From an uncultured Acidimicrobiales bacterium (GTDB lineage: Bacteria > Actinomycetota > Acidimicrobiia > Acidimicrobiales > SHLQ01): a DNA stretch of 64,000 bases. The notes under the pieces were generated by a model. The model made no database searches and was not told where the DNA came from. It saw nothing but the letters and a program-made list of their open reading frames with translations. Location: NCBI GenBank assembly GCA_937922235.1, contig CAKZVC010000039.1, positions 21,719 to 85,718 of the forward strand, read 5' to 3'. The position numbers and the translations under genes were made by a program. This document shows positions 50,441 through 59,368 of this stretch, piece by piece (position 1 is the first letter of the stretch; each line of letters starts with the position of its first letter).

Positions 50441-51789
50441 GTCACGCCCGCCATCTCGGTGTCGCCGCCTTGGGCTGGACCGTCGAGCTCGATGCCGATG
50501 TCGGGGCGGCGAGCACCGTCCTGGCTGATGCGGATCAACAGTGCGACGAGCACGTAGTTAGCCACGAGCGACGAACCGCCGTAGCTGACGAACGGCAACG
50601 TGATGCCGGTGAGCGGCACGACCCGAATGACGCCACCGATGATGATGAACGCCTGGATTCCGAGCAGTGCCGAGAGGGCCGTGGCCAGAAGCTTGCCGAA
50701 GTCATCTCGAGTACCGATGGCGATGCGAAGCCCCGAGGTCACCATCACCACGAACGCCACGAGGATGCCGACAGAACCGACCAGCCCAAGCTCTTCGCCG
50801 ATCGCCGCGAAGATGAAGTCGGTTTCGACCTCGGGGATTCGATACGGCTCACCCCGGCCAGGGCCGGTTCCGGTTAGTCCGCCGTTGGCCAGAGCAAAGC
50901 TTGCTTCGACCGGTTGGAACCCTTTGCCGTTGGGGTCGGAGAACGGATCGAGCCAAATGTCGAGACGGTCTTGCACGTGGCCGAACTGTTTGGAAGCCAC
51001 CCAGCTGCCGGCGATGAACAACCCGGCGCCGGTGAGGAGGTAGCTGAAACGTGCAGTTGCGACCCAGAGCATTACGACGACGACAAGGAAGATCAGCAGA
51101 GATGAGCCGAGGTCTTTCTCGGCAACCATGACGACCAGCGACGCACCCCACGCAAGCAGCACCGGGGCAAGGTGCTTCGGCTCAGGGAAGTCGAGTGGCC
51201 CGATGTTCACGCGGCCTTCCTGGAGAATCTCTCGCTTCTCCGCCAGGTAGCTCGCCACAAAAACCGCGAGCGCAAGCTTGGCGAACTCTCCCGGCTGAAA
51301 GTTGATCGGGCCAATGCTCACCCAAATGCGGGCGCCGTTGAACTCTCGACCAATGACGGGCAGCAGCGGCATGACGAGCAATACGAGACCGGTGATGGCT
51401 GCCAGATAGCGGTACTTGTCGAGGACCTTGATTCGGGGCACTGCAATGAGCGTGGCCGTGAACGCCGCAACACCTACCGCTGTCCACGTCGCCTGCTGGC
51501 CGGGCAGCGACGACGCATCGCTGATGTCGTTCGACAGCCGGGCAATGAACACGTAGCCGAGGCCGTTGAGCAAGGCGACGATCGGCAGGATCGTCGGGTC
51601 AGCCTGCGGAGCTACTCGACGGATAACGAGGTGCGCGAGGAGAAGCAGACCGAAGACCACGCCGAGGAACGGCAAGAGGTCGGCAGGGATCGAAGCGGTA
51701 CGACCGAGGCTTGCGAGCGCATACGCTCCAGCGGTGATGCCAGCTGCGACAGCGAGGAGCGCTAGCTCGTGGTTTCGTCGGGATCGCAT
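50437..51789 (-). CDS. rodA: FtsW/RodA/SpoVE-family peptidoglycan polymerase
   Basis: A 450-aa SEDS protein with about 12 membrane helices. Family motifs are NGARIWVSIGPINFQPGEFAKL (in two parts), the catalytic-type Asp region in LDPFSDPNGKGFQPVEASFAL, and FVSYGGSSLVANYVLVALLIRIS at the C-terminus. It polymerises lipid II into glycan strands. Its 5' end overlaps the phosphatase gene by 28 bp; its 3' end overlaps pbpA. Confidence 0.94.
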   Translation of the reverse strand: MRSRRNHELALLAVAAGITAGAYALASLGRTASIPADLLPFLGVVFGLLLLAHLVIRRVAPQADPTILPIVALLNGLGYVFIARLSNDISDASSLPGQQATWTAVGVAAFTATLIAVPRIKVLDKYRYLAAITGLVLLVMPLLPVIGREFNGARIWVSIGPINFQPGEFAKLALAVFVASYLAEKREILQEGRVNIGPLDFPEPKHLAPVLLAWGASLVVMVAEKDLGSSLLIFLVVVVMLWVATARFSYLLTGAGLFIAGSWVASKQFGHVQDRLDIWLDPFSDPNGKGFQPVEASFALANGGLTGTGPGRGEPYRIPEVETDFIFAAIGEELGLVGSVGILVAFVVMVTSGLRIAIGTRDDFGKLLATALSALLGIQAFIIIGGVIRVVPLTGITLPFVSYGGSSLVANYVLVALLIRISQDGARRPDIGIELDGPAQGGDTEMAGVT

Positions 51790-52547
51790 ACCGATGCGTC
51801 CGAATCGACTTCTTCTGCTTCGACAACATCGAGGATGAGGACCGTGATGTTGTCCCGTCCACCCGATTCGTTCGCCAGGTCGACCAACGTCTTGGCAACG
51901 GTAGCTGGGTCGTCGATCGATCCGAGCTTTTCGCTGATGGTGGCGTCAGATACTTCGTTGATCAGACCGTCGGAGCACAAGAGGTAGCGCTGGCCGAGAC
52001 GAGCGGGAAGTTCCCACGTGTCGACCTCAACGTCGGACTCGGGGCCAAGCGCTCGGGTCACAACGTTGCGTTGCGGATGCGTGGCCGCTTCTTCTTCGGT
52101 GATCTGACCGGCACGGGCAAGCTCGGCGACCAGGCTGTGGTCTCGGGAGATCTGTTGGAGCTCGCCGTTTTCGAAGAGATAGAGGCGGCTGTCACCAACG
52201 TTGGCTGCTGCGAAGCGAAGCGTTTCGTCGGCTTCGCTAGTAGGAAGCACACCCATGGCCACCACGGTCGTGCCCATGTTCGTGAGATCGGGATCTTTCT
52301 CGCCGCGAGCTCGAATCAGCTCGTTCGCTGCGTGCACTGCGTCGTGGAGCTCTTGGACCGAGCCGACCGATTCGGTCGAGTTGAAATGCACGGTGGTGAT
52401 ACCCGAGGCGACTTCGCCGCCGCGATGTCCGCCCATGCCGTCGGCGACGACAAAGAGCGAGCCATTCGCCATTGCTGCATCTTGATTGGCTTGGCGTACA
52501 ACACCGACATCGGTGATGAGACCCCAACGCAATCCGGTTGTGCTCAT
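51762..52547 (-). CDS. pstP: PP2C-family Ser/Thr protein phosphatase
   Basis: A 261-aa cytoplasmic PP2C with metal-binding motifs DVGVVRQANQDA, VVADGMGGHRGGEVAS, VGDSRLYLFENGEL, LLCSDGL and GGRDNITVLI. It lacks the membrane helix and extracellular part of mycobacterial PstP. It would reverse PknB phosphorylation of the FHA proteins and others. It lies between fhaB and rodA. Confidence 0.94.
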   Translation of the reverse strand: MSTTGLRWGLITDVGVVRQANQDAAMANGSLFVVADGMGGHRGGEVASGITTVHFNSTESVGSVQELHDAVHAANELIRARGEKDPDLTNMGTTVVAMGVLPTSEADETLRFAAANVGDSRLYLFENGELQQISRDHSLVAELARAGQITEEEAATHPQRNVVTRALGPESDVEVDTWELPARLGQRYLLCSDGLINEVSDATISEKLGSIDDPATVAKTLVDLANESGGRDNITVLILDVVEAEEVDSDASVCDPDETTS

Positions 52548-52578
52548 CGTGACGCTTCTTCCGTCGCTAGTAAGTGGC

Positions 52579-53028
52579 TCATGAGAACTCCAGCACCGTA
52601 CTTCCTATTTGGACCCTGTCGCCTGTTCGAAGCACAACTGGTGAGGTAATTCGTTCTCGGTTCACGAATGTACCGTTCGTCGAGCCGGTGTCGGTAGCCA
52701 GATACTGGCGATCTCTCCACACGATGCTTGCATGTTGTTGGGACACATAGGTGTCGTCCAACGTGAGCGTGCACGCGGCAGCCCGGCCAATCGAGAGTTC
52801 ATCGCCGATCGTCATGACCGCCCCGGCGAGTTCTGGCGGTTCGAGGATGACCACTTGGCCTTGTGCCGACTTCGTTGCAGAGCCGAATCGTGCCGGCGCG
52901 GGCGCTTCGTTCACTGCGGCCGGCGCGGCCCGAAGCTGGTTGTAGCCAGACCACAGCACCCAGGCGAAGAAGCCGTAGAGCACGACGAGCAACCCGAACT
53001 TGAGAAGGGTGAGAACGGCATCAGACAT
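52579..53028 (-). CDS. fhaB: FHA-domain protein FhaB (FipA-like)
   Basis: A 149-aa protein. An N-terminal membrane helix (VLTLLKFGLLVVLYGFFAWVLW) is followed by a C-terminal FHA domain with SIGRAAACTLTLDDTYVSQQHASI and DTGSTNGTFVN. It has the same layout as mycobacterial FhaB/FipA. It is a phosphothreonine reader in PknB signalling at the growth zone. It is 31 bp upstream of the phosphatase gene. Confidence 0.92.
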   Translation of the reverse strand: MSDAVLTLLKFGLLVVLYGFFAWVLWSGYNQLRAAPAAVNEAPAPARFGSATKSAQGQVVILEPPELAGAVMTIGDELSIGRAAACTLTLDDTYVSQQHASIVWRDRQYLATDTGSTNGTFVNRERITSPVVLRTGDRVQIGSTVLEFS

Positions 53029-53037
53029 GAGACACCA

Positions 53038-53706
53038 TCATGACGCATCGAACGTGAACTCGGTCGCGCCGATCAGGACCTGATCGCCATCGAGAAGCAG
53101 CTGAGCGCTTGTTCGAAAGCCGTTGACTCGAGTGCCGTTCGTCGAGCCGAGATCTTCAACGATCCAGCCCCGTGGACTAGGTCGGAGTTGAGCGTGGTCG
53201 CGCGAGGCTTTCTCGTCATCGATGATGATGTCGGAGTCGGGGTCACGTCCGAGCACGATGCCATCGGGCCCTGTCGATGAGAGGTCATAGCGGTAACCGT
53301 CGGGGTAAATGAGGGTTCCGGGCGGAACACCGGCGATGGCGTGTTCGGCAGTGGCGAACACTTCGATCGTGCCGCGCTGAGCCTCGGGGGTGGCAGTGAC
53401 GGTGACGACCAGCGGCCCTTCGAACGCACACGACATGTCGCGGGCGTGGTCGCGGGCCATGACCAACAGCGAACGTTCGATGTCGGTGGTGTTGTCGTCG
53501 AGCGTGTTCGCATCGTCGGGGTGGATCCGCACCTCGATCTCGTTCGGCATCACACGAGTTCCGGGCGCACCGCGGCGAGTGCCAGCATCGAGTTCGCGCT
53601 CGACCCGCTTCTCAATTTCGAGGCGGCTGACGTCAGAACTGAAAACGCGGCCGAGCACGCCGTCTACGCCACGTTCAATGGCTCGCTCGAGATCACGCAA
53701 TCCCAT
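53038..53706 (-). CDS. fhaA: FhaA-type FHA protein (DUF3662)
   Basis: A 222-aa protein starting at ATG 53706; the frame is open a little further upstream. The N-terminal FhaA/DUF3662 domain starts MGLRDLERAIERGVDGVLGR and is followed by a linker much shorter than in mycobacteria. The C-terminal FHA domain has VLGRDPDSDIIIDDEKASRDHAQL and GSTNGTRVNG. FhaA in mycobacteria binds phosphorylated MviN to control precursor flux. It is the first gene of the leftward signalling block. Confidence 0.93.
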   Translation of the reverse strand: MGLRDLERAIERGVDGVLGRVFSSDVSRLEIEKRVERELDAGTRRGAPGTRVMPNEIEVRIHPDDANTLDDNTTDIERSLLVMARDHARDMSCAFEGPLVVTVTATPEAQRGTIEVFATAEHAIAGVPPGTLIYPDGYRYDLSSTGPDGIVLGRDPDSDIIIDDEKASRDHAQLRPSPRGWIVEDLGSTNGTRVNGFRTSAQLLLDGDQVLIGATEFTFDAS

Positions 53707-53803
53707 AGAAAGCACGGTAGCGGGCGGTCGCACGCGACACGGGGCATCTGGGGACCGCGCCCCAAGTCGCGACTTTGGCGCTAACCTCAGCACTCGCCTA
53801 CTC

Positions 53804-53887
53804 GCTCGGGTGGTGGAATTGGCAGACACGCATGCTTCAGGTGCATGTGTCCTAACGGACGTGCGGGTTCAAGTCCCGCTCCGAGCA
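53804..53887 (+). tRNA. tRNA-Leu (anticodon CAG)
   Basis: 84 nt with acceptor GCTCGGG/TCCGAGC, anticodon stem-loop GCATGCTTCAGGTGCATG (CAG), a long variable arm (TGTCCTAACGGAC) and T loop TTCAAGT. The CCA is not encoded. Confidence 0.95.
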
Positions 53888-53907
53888 CAGACAGACAGAC
53901 AGACAGC
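53887..53907 (+). repeat. (ACAG) tetranucleotide run
   Basis: Five consecutive ACAG/CAGA units directly after tRNA-Leu, in the trailer before the terminator. Confidence 0.8.
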
Positions 53908-53920
53908 ACGCAAGTCAAAC

Positions 53921-53956
53921 GAACCCGAACCCCAGCGGTTCGGGTTCTTTCGTTTT
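53921..53956 (+). terminator. Rho-independent terminator of tRNA-Leu
   Basis: Perfect 11-bp stem GAACCCGAACC / GGTTCGGGTTC with a 5-nt loop, followed by TTTCGTTTT. Confidence 0.9.
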
Positions 53957-54107
53957 GCGCCTGGTCCAGCGGGACCAACCCAGGGTCGTGTCACACCACA
54001 TCACTAGGCTGCTTAGCGAAGCTTGCGGAGCACCAGCAGCCGGTCGAACATTCAGTCGACCACCTGCAAGGACCAACGAAGTACCGCGGATCAGTCGCTG
54101 GCCCGCC
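53957..54107. other. Gene-free stretch between two hairpins
   Basis: No credible protein is seen. Small stems such as GGTCC-AGCG-GGACC (about 53967) and GCTGC...GCAGC are present. It could hold a small RNA, but I recognise no family. Confidence 0.3.
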
Positions 54108-54135
54108 AAGTCCCCCGGCCTCAGCCGGGGGACTT
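54108..54135. terminator. Strong GC hairpin after the GH16 gene
   Basis: Perfect 12-bp stem AAGTCCCCCGGC / GCCGGGGGACTT with loop CTCA, 15 bp past the GH16 stop codon. The plus strand continues TCATTATCC. Confidence 0.75.
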
Positions 54136-54150
54136 TCATTATCCTGACAA

Positions 54151-57100
54151 CTAGCCAGCCAACTGACCCATGGTCTGAGTGACAGTGAAGTAGTCATGAC
54201 CATGCCGGAGCGGCGCGGTCGTGCAGTTGTTCCACGCAGTCACATCGGCCACTGGGGTCGACACACCGGGAACCACCGCAAACACTGCGGCCTTGCGGTT
54301 CTGACCTGATCCGCAGGTGTAGATCATCATGTCCCAGTAATAGGTGTTCTGGTAGCTCGCATCGAGAAAGCCAGCAGCGATCAGGCTGTTGATCGATCGG
54401 TTGCCTTGGTCGCCCTGATACGAATAGTTGGCCCAACCGTTGCCGGCACCCTGTGAGCCACCCCAGCGGGTGTCGCCGTTCGATGCCATCCACTGCTCGA
54501 GCGCCGAGGTCACATCGGCAACTGCTTGAGGCATAGCTGCCAGGTCGGGATCCGTCTGAAGTCGGAACCCGTACTGCCGTAGTTCCGACTCGTTGCCTGC
54601 AGCATCGACGGCTACAACGCGCACGATATATCGACCATCGCGCTGCGGGAGTCCAGAGAACGTCACCGAGCGGGCGTTCGCTCCCAGAGTCTCGCTGGTC
54701 GTCGTGCCGTGAATCCATGCTCGGTAACCAACAACATCGATGTTGTCGGACGAGGCATTCCAATCGAAGGTCACGGAGTTGCGACCGTACGAGATACCAC
54801 GGAATCCAGGACGGCTTGGAGCTTCAGTGTCACCTCCGCTTTGCAACTGACCGATCGTCTGAGTCACGTTGAAGTACTCGTGCCCATATCGACTCGTTGG
54901 TGAAGTAGTGCAGCCCGACCAGTCCGAAGCATCAGCACTTGGCGTCGAAACACCCGGAACAACCGCAAACACCGCAGCCTTTTGGTTCTGCCCTGATCCA
55001 CAGTTGTAGATCATCATGTCCCAGTAGAACGTGCCCTGATAGCTCGCATCAAGGTACCCAGCAGCAACCAAGTTGTTGATACTTCGGTTGCCCTCGTCAC
55101 CTTGATAGCGGTAGTTGGCCCAGCCGCGACCGAGGCCACCAGAGCCACCCCAATTCGTGTTGCCGTTGTCGGTCATCCACTGCTCGAGGGCTGCAGTAAC
55201 GTCGGCGACCGATCCAGGCATCGCGGAGAGGTCAGCGTCGCTCAGCAACCGGAAGCCAGACGACCGTGTGGTCGACTCATTCCCAGCGGCATCCAGCGCA
55301 ACAACACGAACGACGTACTGGCCGTCACGACGACGAAGATTGAACGTTGCCGAACGAGCATTTGGCCCAAGGTTCTGTGTCTGGTCGGTACCAACAATCC
55401 ACGCCCGGTATCCAGTGACACCAACGTTGTCGGTCGATGCACCCCAGTTCCATGTCACCTCGCCGCGATCGAACGAGATCGACCCGAAGCCCGGACGGCT
55501 TGGGGCGACGGAGTCTGCAGGTGGAGGTGGTGTCGTCGACTGTTCATAGAAGCGGATGTAGTCAATGTTGAGCGAACGACCCGACAGATCGTTCGCAACT
55601 TCCTCGCCTACGTACGTGGGAAAGCCACCACCGATAGCCAAGTTCGCAATGAGGAACATGTCTTCATCGGTTACCTGTGCGGGCGAGATAGTCGGCTGGT
55701 TCGCGACGGGCTCGCCATCGAGGAAGTACGTGATCTCAGTCTCAGTCCAAAGCACACCGAAGGTGTGGTACGACGAGCTGAAATCGATCGCGTCCGGGCC
55801 GAATTGGTCGGACACCCCGGTCGCACCAAAGTCGGTGTTGTTGGTGTGGTAGTTGGTCGTTGCTTGAGTTGGCAATTGACCAATTGCTTCCATGATGTCG
55901 ATCTCGTCCTGGTTGAACGAGCGGGCGTACAACCAAAACGCTGGCCACATGCCGGCGCCCGGAGGCAGCTTCATGCGTGACTCGTAGTAGCCGTAGCTCA
56001 CTGCCTGTCTGCCCGTTATTGCACCTGACACGTACTCGTGCTCATAGCGGTTCGGGAGCACTGTGCCGTTTACGTTCTCGCTGGTTGTCGTGGCTTCCCC
56101 CTGTCGGGCAGCTGGTGTTGCGATCGGCGTGATTCGCAGCTCGCTTCCCGTCATTACATAGGGGCTGTCGTTGTTACCCCATGCTGCATCGGCGTAATAC
56201 TGCTCTTCTGCGTTGATGCGGAGCTTTGCCCCCCATGGAAGCTCACGATCCCACTTACTTGCGTCGAGTGAGTTGTCGTTGAACTCATCGGAAACGTCCG
56301 CGTTCAAGACGAAGTTGCCGGCCGCAGTCACCTCGGAAGGCAACTGGCCAATGCCAGCAACCGGTCCGTTGGGGTGAGCCGAACGGCGATAGACGTGCTG
56401 GGCTGACGAGATGTACCGCTCGTCTGCACAACCACCGCAAGCGTTCGCGACTGCCTGAACACTGATCACATAGCTCTGTTGAGCGTTCGGGAACTCAGAC
56501 GACGCAATGTCTAGAGACCTTGCGCTATCGGAAGCTGTGTCGTGGTAGGCGCCATCGATCGACACGTTGTTGAAGATCGCGTTGTTCTCGTTCCACGTCA
56601 CCCGAAGGTTGCCGTTGGCCAATGGTTGAAGGCGGACGTTCTCTGGACGGGTGACCTCTCCCGGCTCAGGCTGGTTACCGACCGGTCCATCAGGTGAGCG
56701 ATCGGAGAAAACCGACGGTGTCGAGAAGTCGAACGCCACGACGTAGTACACGCCATCGCGAGCGTTTGCTGGCATGGCGTACTGCGGAGTGCCGATCACC
56801 GTGTCGACATAGTTGTTGTTGAAGTAGACGTTCCAACCACGCACGTCCACGTTGGCTTCGCTCTGGTTCCAGATCAGGTTGGTGCCGCTCGCTGTTGGCT
56901 GACTTGGTGTGGCTGGCTTGCCGATTTGCACCGGATCATCACCAACAAGACGCTCGGGTGAGCGATCCGAAAACGTTGGCGGAGTTCCGGTGTCGAAAGC
57001 CACCACGTAGTACGTGCCATTTCGAGCGGTCGCAGGCATGGCGTAGCGAGCCGTGCCAGTCACCGTGTCGACGTAGTTGTCGTTGTAGTAGACGTTCCAG

Positions 57101-57558
57101 CCGCGCACATCGACGGAGGCTTCGTTCTGCGTCCACACCAAATCGGTGCCGCTTACCGAAGGCCGACCGGGGGTGGCTGGCTTGCCAGTCTGGGACTGTT
57201 CACCGAGCTGGACCTCGGGCGAACGGTCGGAGAAGTTCGCAGGCGTTGAGAAATCGAACGCAACGACGTAGTAGGTGCCTTCACGGGCATTCGACGGCAT
57301 GGCATACCGAGGATTTTCGACGACGGTGTCGACGTAGCTGCCGTTGAAGTAGACGTTCCAGCCGCGCACATCGACGGAGGCTTCGTTCTGCGTCCACACT
57401 AAATCGGTGCCGCTTGCCGCTGGCGTTCCTGGTGTTGCGGGCTGCCCGGTTTGAGCAGATGCCGGTGTTGCTAAGGCAGCGGCAAGAATCGAGAGAATAG
57501 ACAGCGCAATGACAAGTCGCCGACCGAGCCCCTCTGGGAATAGACGTTTCTTCAGCAT
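54151..57558 (-). CDS. Secreted modular GH16 glucanase-like enzyme with duplicated C-terminal module
   Basis: A 1135-aa protein starting at ATG 57558; the longer frame upstream is rejected because it overlaps the divergent gene. The signal peptide is LGRRLVIALSILSILAAALATPASA. Three ~85-residue fibronectin-like repeats follow (each with SGTDLVWTQNEASVDVRGWN or a close variant and FSDRSPE), then a fourth different one. The GH16 domain (about 400-650) has the catalytic DEIDIME motif, as in beta-1,3-glucanases and agarases. The C-terminal part is a duplicated unit, each a fibronectin-like domain plus a ~120-residue domain (DVTAALEQWM, GWANYRYQGDEGNRSI, DMMIYNCGSGQN). It probably degrades algal or fungal polysaccharide. 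Confidence 0.9.
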   Translation of the reverse strand: MLKKRLFPEGLGRRLVIALSILSILAAALATPASAQTGQPATPGTPAASGTDLVWTQNEASVDVRGWNVYFNGSYVDTVVENPRYAMPSNAREGTYYVVAFDFSTPANFSDRSPEVQLGEQSQTGKPATPGRPSVSGTDLVWTQNEASVDVRGWNVYYNDNYVDTVTGTARYAMPATARNGTYYVVAFDTGTPPTFSDRSPERLVGDDPVQIGKPATPSQPTASGTNLIWNQSEANVDVRGWNVYFNNNYVDTVIGTPQYAMPANARDGVYYVVAFDFSTPSVFSDRSPDGPVGNQPEPGEVTRPENVRLQPLANGNLRVTWNENNAIFNNVSIDGAYHDTASDSARSLDIASSEFPNAQQSYVISVQAVANACGGCADERYISSAQHVYRRSAHPNGPVAGIGQLPSEVTAAGNFVLNADVSDEFNDNSLDASKWDRELPWGAKLRINAEEQYYADAAWGNNDSPYVMTGSELRITPIATPAARQGEATTTSENVNGTVLPNRYEHEYVSGAITGRQAVSYGYYESRMKLPPGAGMWPAFWLYARSFNQDEIDIMEAIGQLPTQATTNYHTNNTDFGATGVSDQFGPDAIDFSSSYHTFGVLWTETEITYFLDGEPVANQPTISPAQVTDEDMFLIANLAIGGGFPTYVGEEVANDLSGRSLNIDYIRFYEQSTTPPPPADSVAPSRPGFGSISFDRGEVTWNWGASTDNVGVTGYRAWIVGTDQTQNLGPNARSATFNLRRRDGQYVVRVVALDAAGNESTTRSSGFRLLSDADLSAMPGSVADVTAALEQWMTDNGNTNWGGSGGLGRGWANYRYQGDEGNRSINNLVAAGYLDASYQGTFYWDMMIYNCGSGQNQKAAVFAVVPGVSTPSADASDWSGCTTSPTSRYGHEYFNVTQTIGQLQSGGDTEAPSRPGFRGISYGRNSVTFDWNASSDNIDVVGYRAWIHGTTTSETLGANARSVTFSGLPQRDGRYIVRVVAVDAAGNESELRQYGFRLQTDPDLAAMPQAVADVTSALEQWMASNGDTRWGGSQGAGNGWANYSYQGDQGNRSINSLIAAGFLDASYQNTYYWDMMIYTCGSGQNRKAAVFAVVPGVSTPVADVTAWNNCTTAPLRHGHDYFTVTQTMGQLAG

Positions 57559-57757
57559 GGAGTGCTGGCCCTTTCTGTAGTCAGGTGAGTCGCCCGTTAC
57601 ACGCACGGCTACTCGACCTCGGGGGACATAGCTTCGTAGACACCCCAAATTGGGGAGGTCAGCCGGGTCCGCGACTCGTTGAGCGATCGAGTGGCCATTG
57701 GACGGCCCGTTTTCCTCGAGCTTCCTCCCGCGCTCACAACCACCGTCGATCGACCGA

Positions 57758-58447
57758 ATGACAAACGTGGATTTATCCGAACGGCCGAGCCGCCGTGCCA
57801 TGCTGACCTCCGGCGCTGCAGTTGCTGCAACGACCTGGATTGCACCTTCCGTACTTGCGCTCGACCGCGTCAGCGCCGCGGTCGGGTCATGCGGTGCGCC
57901 ACCGGTCCAAATCGACTGGTCGAATTGGGCTGGCACGTTTCCAAACAGCGTCACCGCAGCCGACGGCACCGTAGTCACAATTACCCGCAACGATCCGTTC
58001 AATGTTGCCGACGCCGGACTCTTCGGCCTGGTCTTCAACGGCACGACAAGCACGCTCGACAATCCGATCATCATGGCGATGGAGAACGCAAACAACGGTG
58101 ACTACACCACGCTCACATTCTCCTTCTCAACACCCGTCGCTCCATGCTTCACATTCCTCGATGTCGACTTTGGCAACGGAAGCTGGGAAGACACCATGCT
58201 CATCACCGAAACGCTTGGCGGCACACCAGTTCCGCTCGGAACTGGCGACATCGCAACCGGATCTGCGAACACCGTGTCTGGAACAAACACGCTCGTAGGC
58301 ATTGGCTCGGCAGGCAACGCCTCCACCGACGGCAACGCCACGGTCACGTACCCATCTGACATCGACACGATCGAGATTCGACACCGCGACGACTCAACCT
58401 TCATAGGCTTTCAATACATCGGCATTCACGACTTTCGTTGGTGCTAG
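57758..58447 (+). CDS. Tat-exported protein of unknown function
   Basis: A 229-aa protein started at ATG 57758; TTG 57698 is also in frame. A twin-arginine signal RPSRRAMLTSGAAVAATTWI is followed by ALDRVSAA and a likely cleavage site. The mature part is rich in Thr, Gly and Asn with beta-strand character (VVTITRNDPFNV, TLTFSFSTPVAPCFTFLDVD, IEIRHRDDSTFIGFQYIGIHDF). It is divergent from the GH16 gene; the ~200 bp between holds no other gene. No family recognised. Confidence 0.75.
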   Translation: MTNVDLSERPSRRAMLTSGAAVAATTWIAPSVLALDRVSAAVGSCGAPPVQIDWSNWAGTFPNSVTAADGTVVTITRNDPFNVADAGLFGLVFNGTTSTLDNPIIMAMENANNGDYTTLTFSFSTPVAPCFTFLDVDFGNGSWEDTMLITETLGGTPVPLGTGDIATGSANTVSGTNTLVGIGSAGNASTDGNATVTYPSDIDTIEIRHRDDSTFIGFQYIGIHDFRWC

Positions 58448-58545
58448 CAACCACTGCGTGCTCACCAACTGAGCGCTGAACCTCTGCACAATGCCGACTG
58501 TTGCATGCACTTCGTGCATTCTGTCCTTCGGACCTCGCGAGAAGG

Positions 58546-59250
58546 ATGACATCGGCCTCAATGACAGCAGCCCCTGACCAACTGTCCCCGACGCAGAACG
58601 TCGAGGACCACTCGATCGCCTCGACGTCGCACTATCGAGGAGACATTGCGCTCCTCAACTACCTCCTCCAGGACCTGAGGGTGTTGATGCGACGTCACCG
58701 CAAGGGCGAGATTCTGATCGAACCTCACGAGGTCTTCACGTGGGACGTTCATGGCCTCGAACGGCGCACGGTCTTGTGTGACCCAGCGGGCATTCAACTC
58801 GACGGCGACGTCCAGATCGTCGGCTTCTTCGGCGACCGTCGCGAGCGGCCCGACGACGAGGCAATCGACGCCAGCGAGCTCGACCTCATCTCCGAGTTTC
58901 GGAACTATCCGGGCATTCTCAGCTACAGCTCGATCGAGCTCGTCGACCACTACTGGGCGAACCTGGTTGTTCACCGCGAACCAGCCGATCGCGAAGCCTG
59001 GCGTGGAAGCGAAGCTCACAAGCACGCAGTCGCCACAGTGGCGCCCGATGCGTACCACGCAGTCCGCATCCACAACGGGTGCATCCCAGGCGGAGTGCTT
59101 GGGTCGGACACGGTCGTGCTCGAAACCACCAAGTATTGGGACTACGACTCGGGCGATGGCTGGCACGCGGTACGTGCAATCCCCGGTGGCACGTGGGAAG
59201 CCCTCGAAGGCGGAAACAGCAGCGACGAACCCATGGAAACACCTTCCTAA
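58546..59250 (+). CDS. Hypothetical cytoplasmic protein
   Basis: About 234 aa from ATG 58546 (ATG 58561 also possible; frame open to 58501). It is acidic, without signal or helices. Visible segments are DIALLNYLLQDLRVLMRRHRKGE, GDVQIVGFFGDRRE, GILSYSSIELVDHYWANLVVH and AYHAVRIHNGCIPGG. No family recognised. It lies between two secreted-protein genes in the same direction. Confidence 0.7.
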   Translation: MTSASMTAAPDQLSPTQNVEDHSIASTSHYRGDIALLNYLLQDLRVLMRRHRKGEILIEPHEVFTWDVHGLERRTVLCDPAGIQLDGDVQIVGFFGDRRERPDDEAIDASELDLISEFRNYPGILSYSSIELVDHYWANLVVHREPADREAWRGSEAHKHAVATVAPDAYHAVRIHNGCIPGGVLGSDTVVLETTKYWDYDSGDGWHAVRAIPGGTWEALEGGNSSDEPMETPS

Positions 59251-59368
59251 TCTCACCGCGTCACGAGGTGCCCAATCTGGGGTCTTCGTCCGTTTCGCTC
59301 AACGATTGCATGGTTCGGTCGATTCGGGAGCTAGGCGGATACCCCGTTCTTCAGAAGAGGAGCACACC

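Noticed and set aside
57559..58095. N-terminal extension of the GH16 frame
   Set aside because: A clear signal peptide begins at ATG 57558, and the upstream part is antisense to the Tat-exported protein gene.
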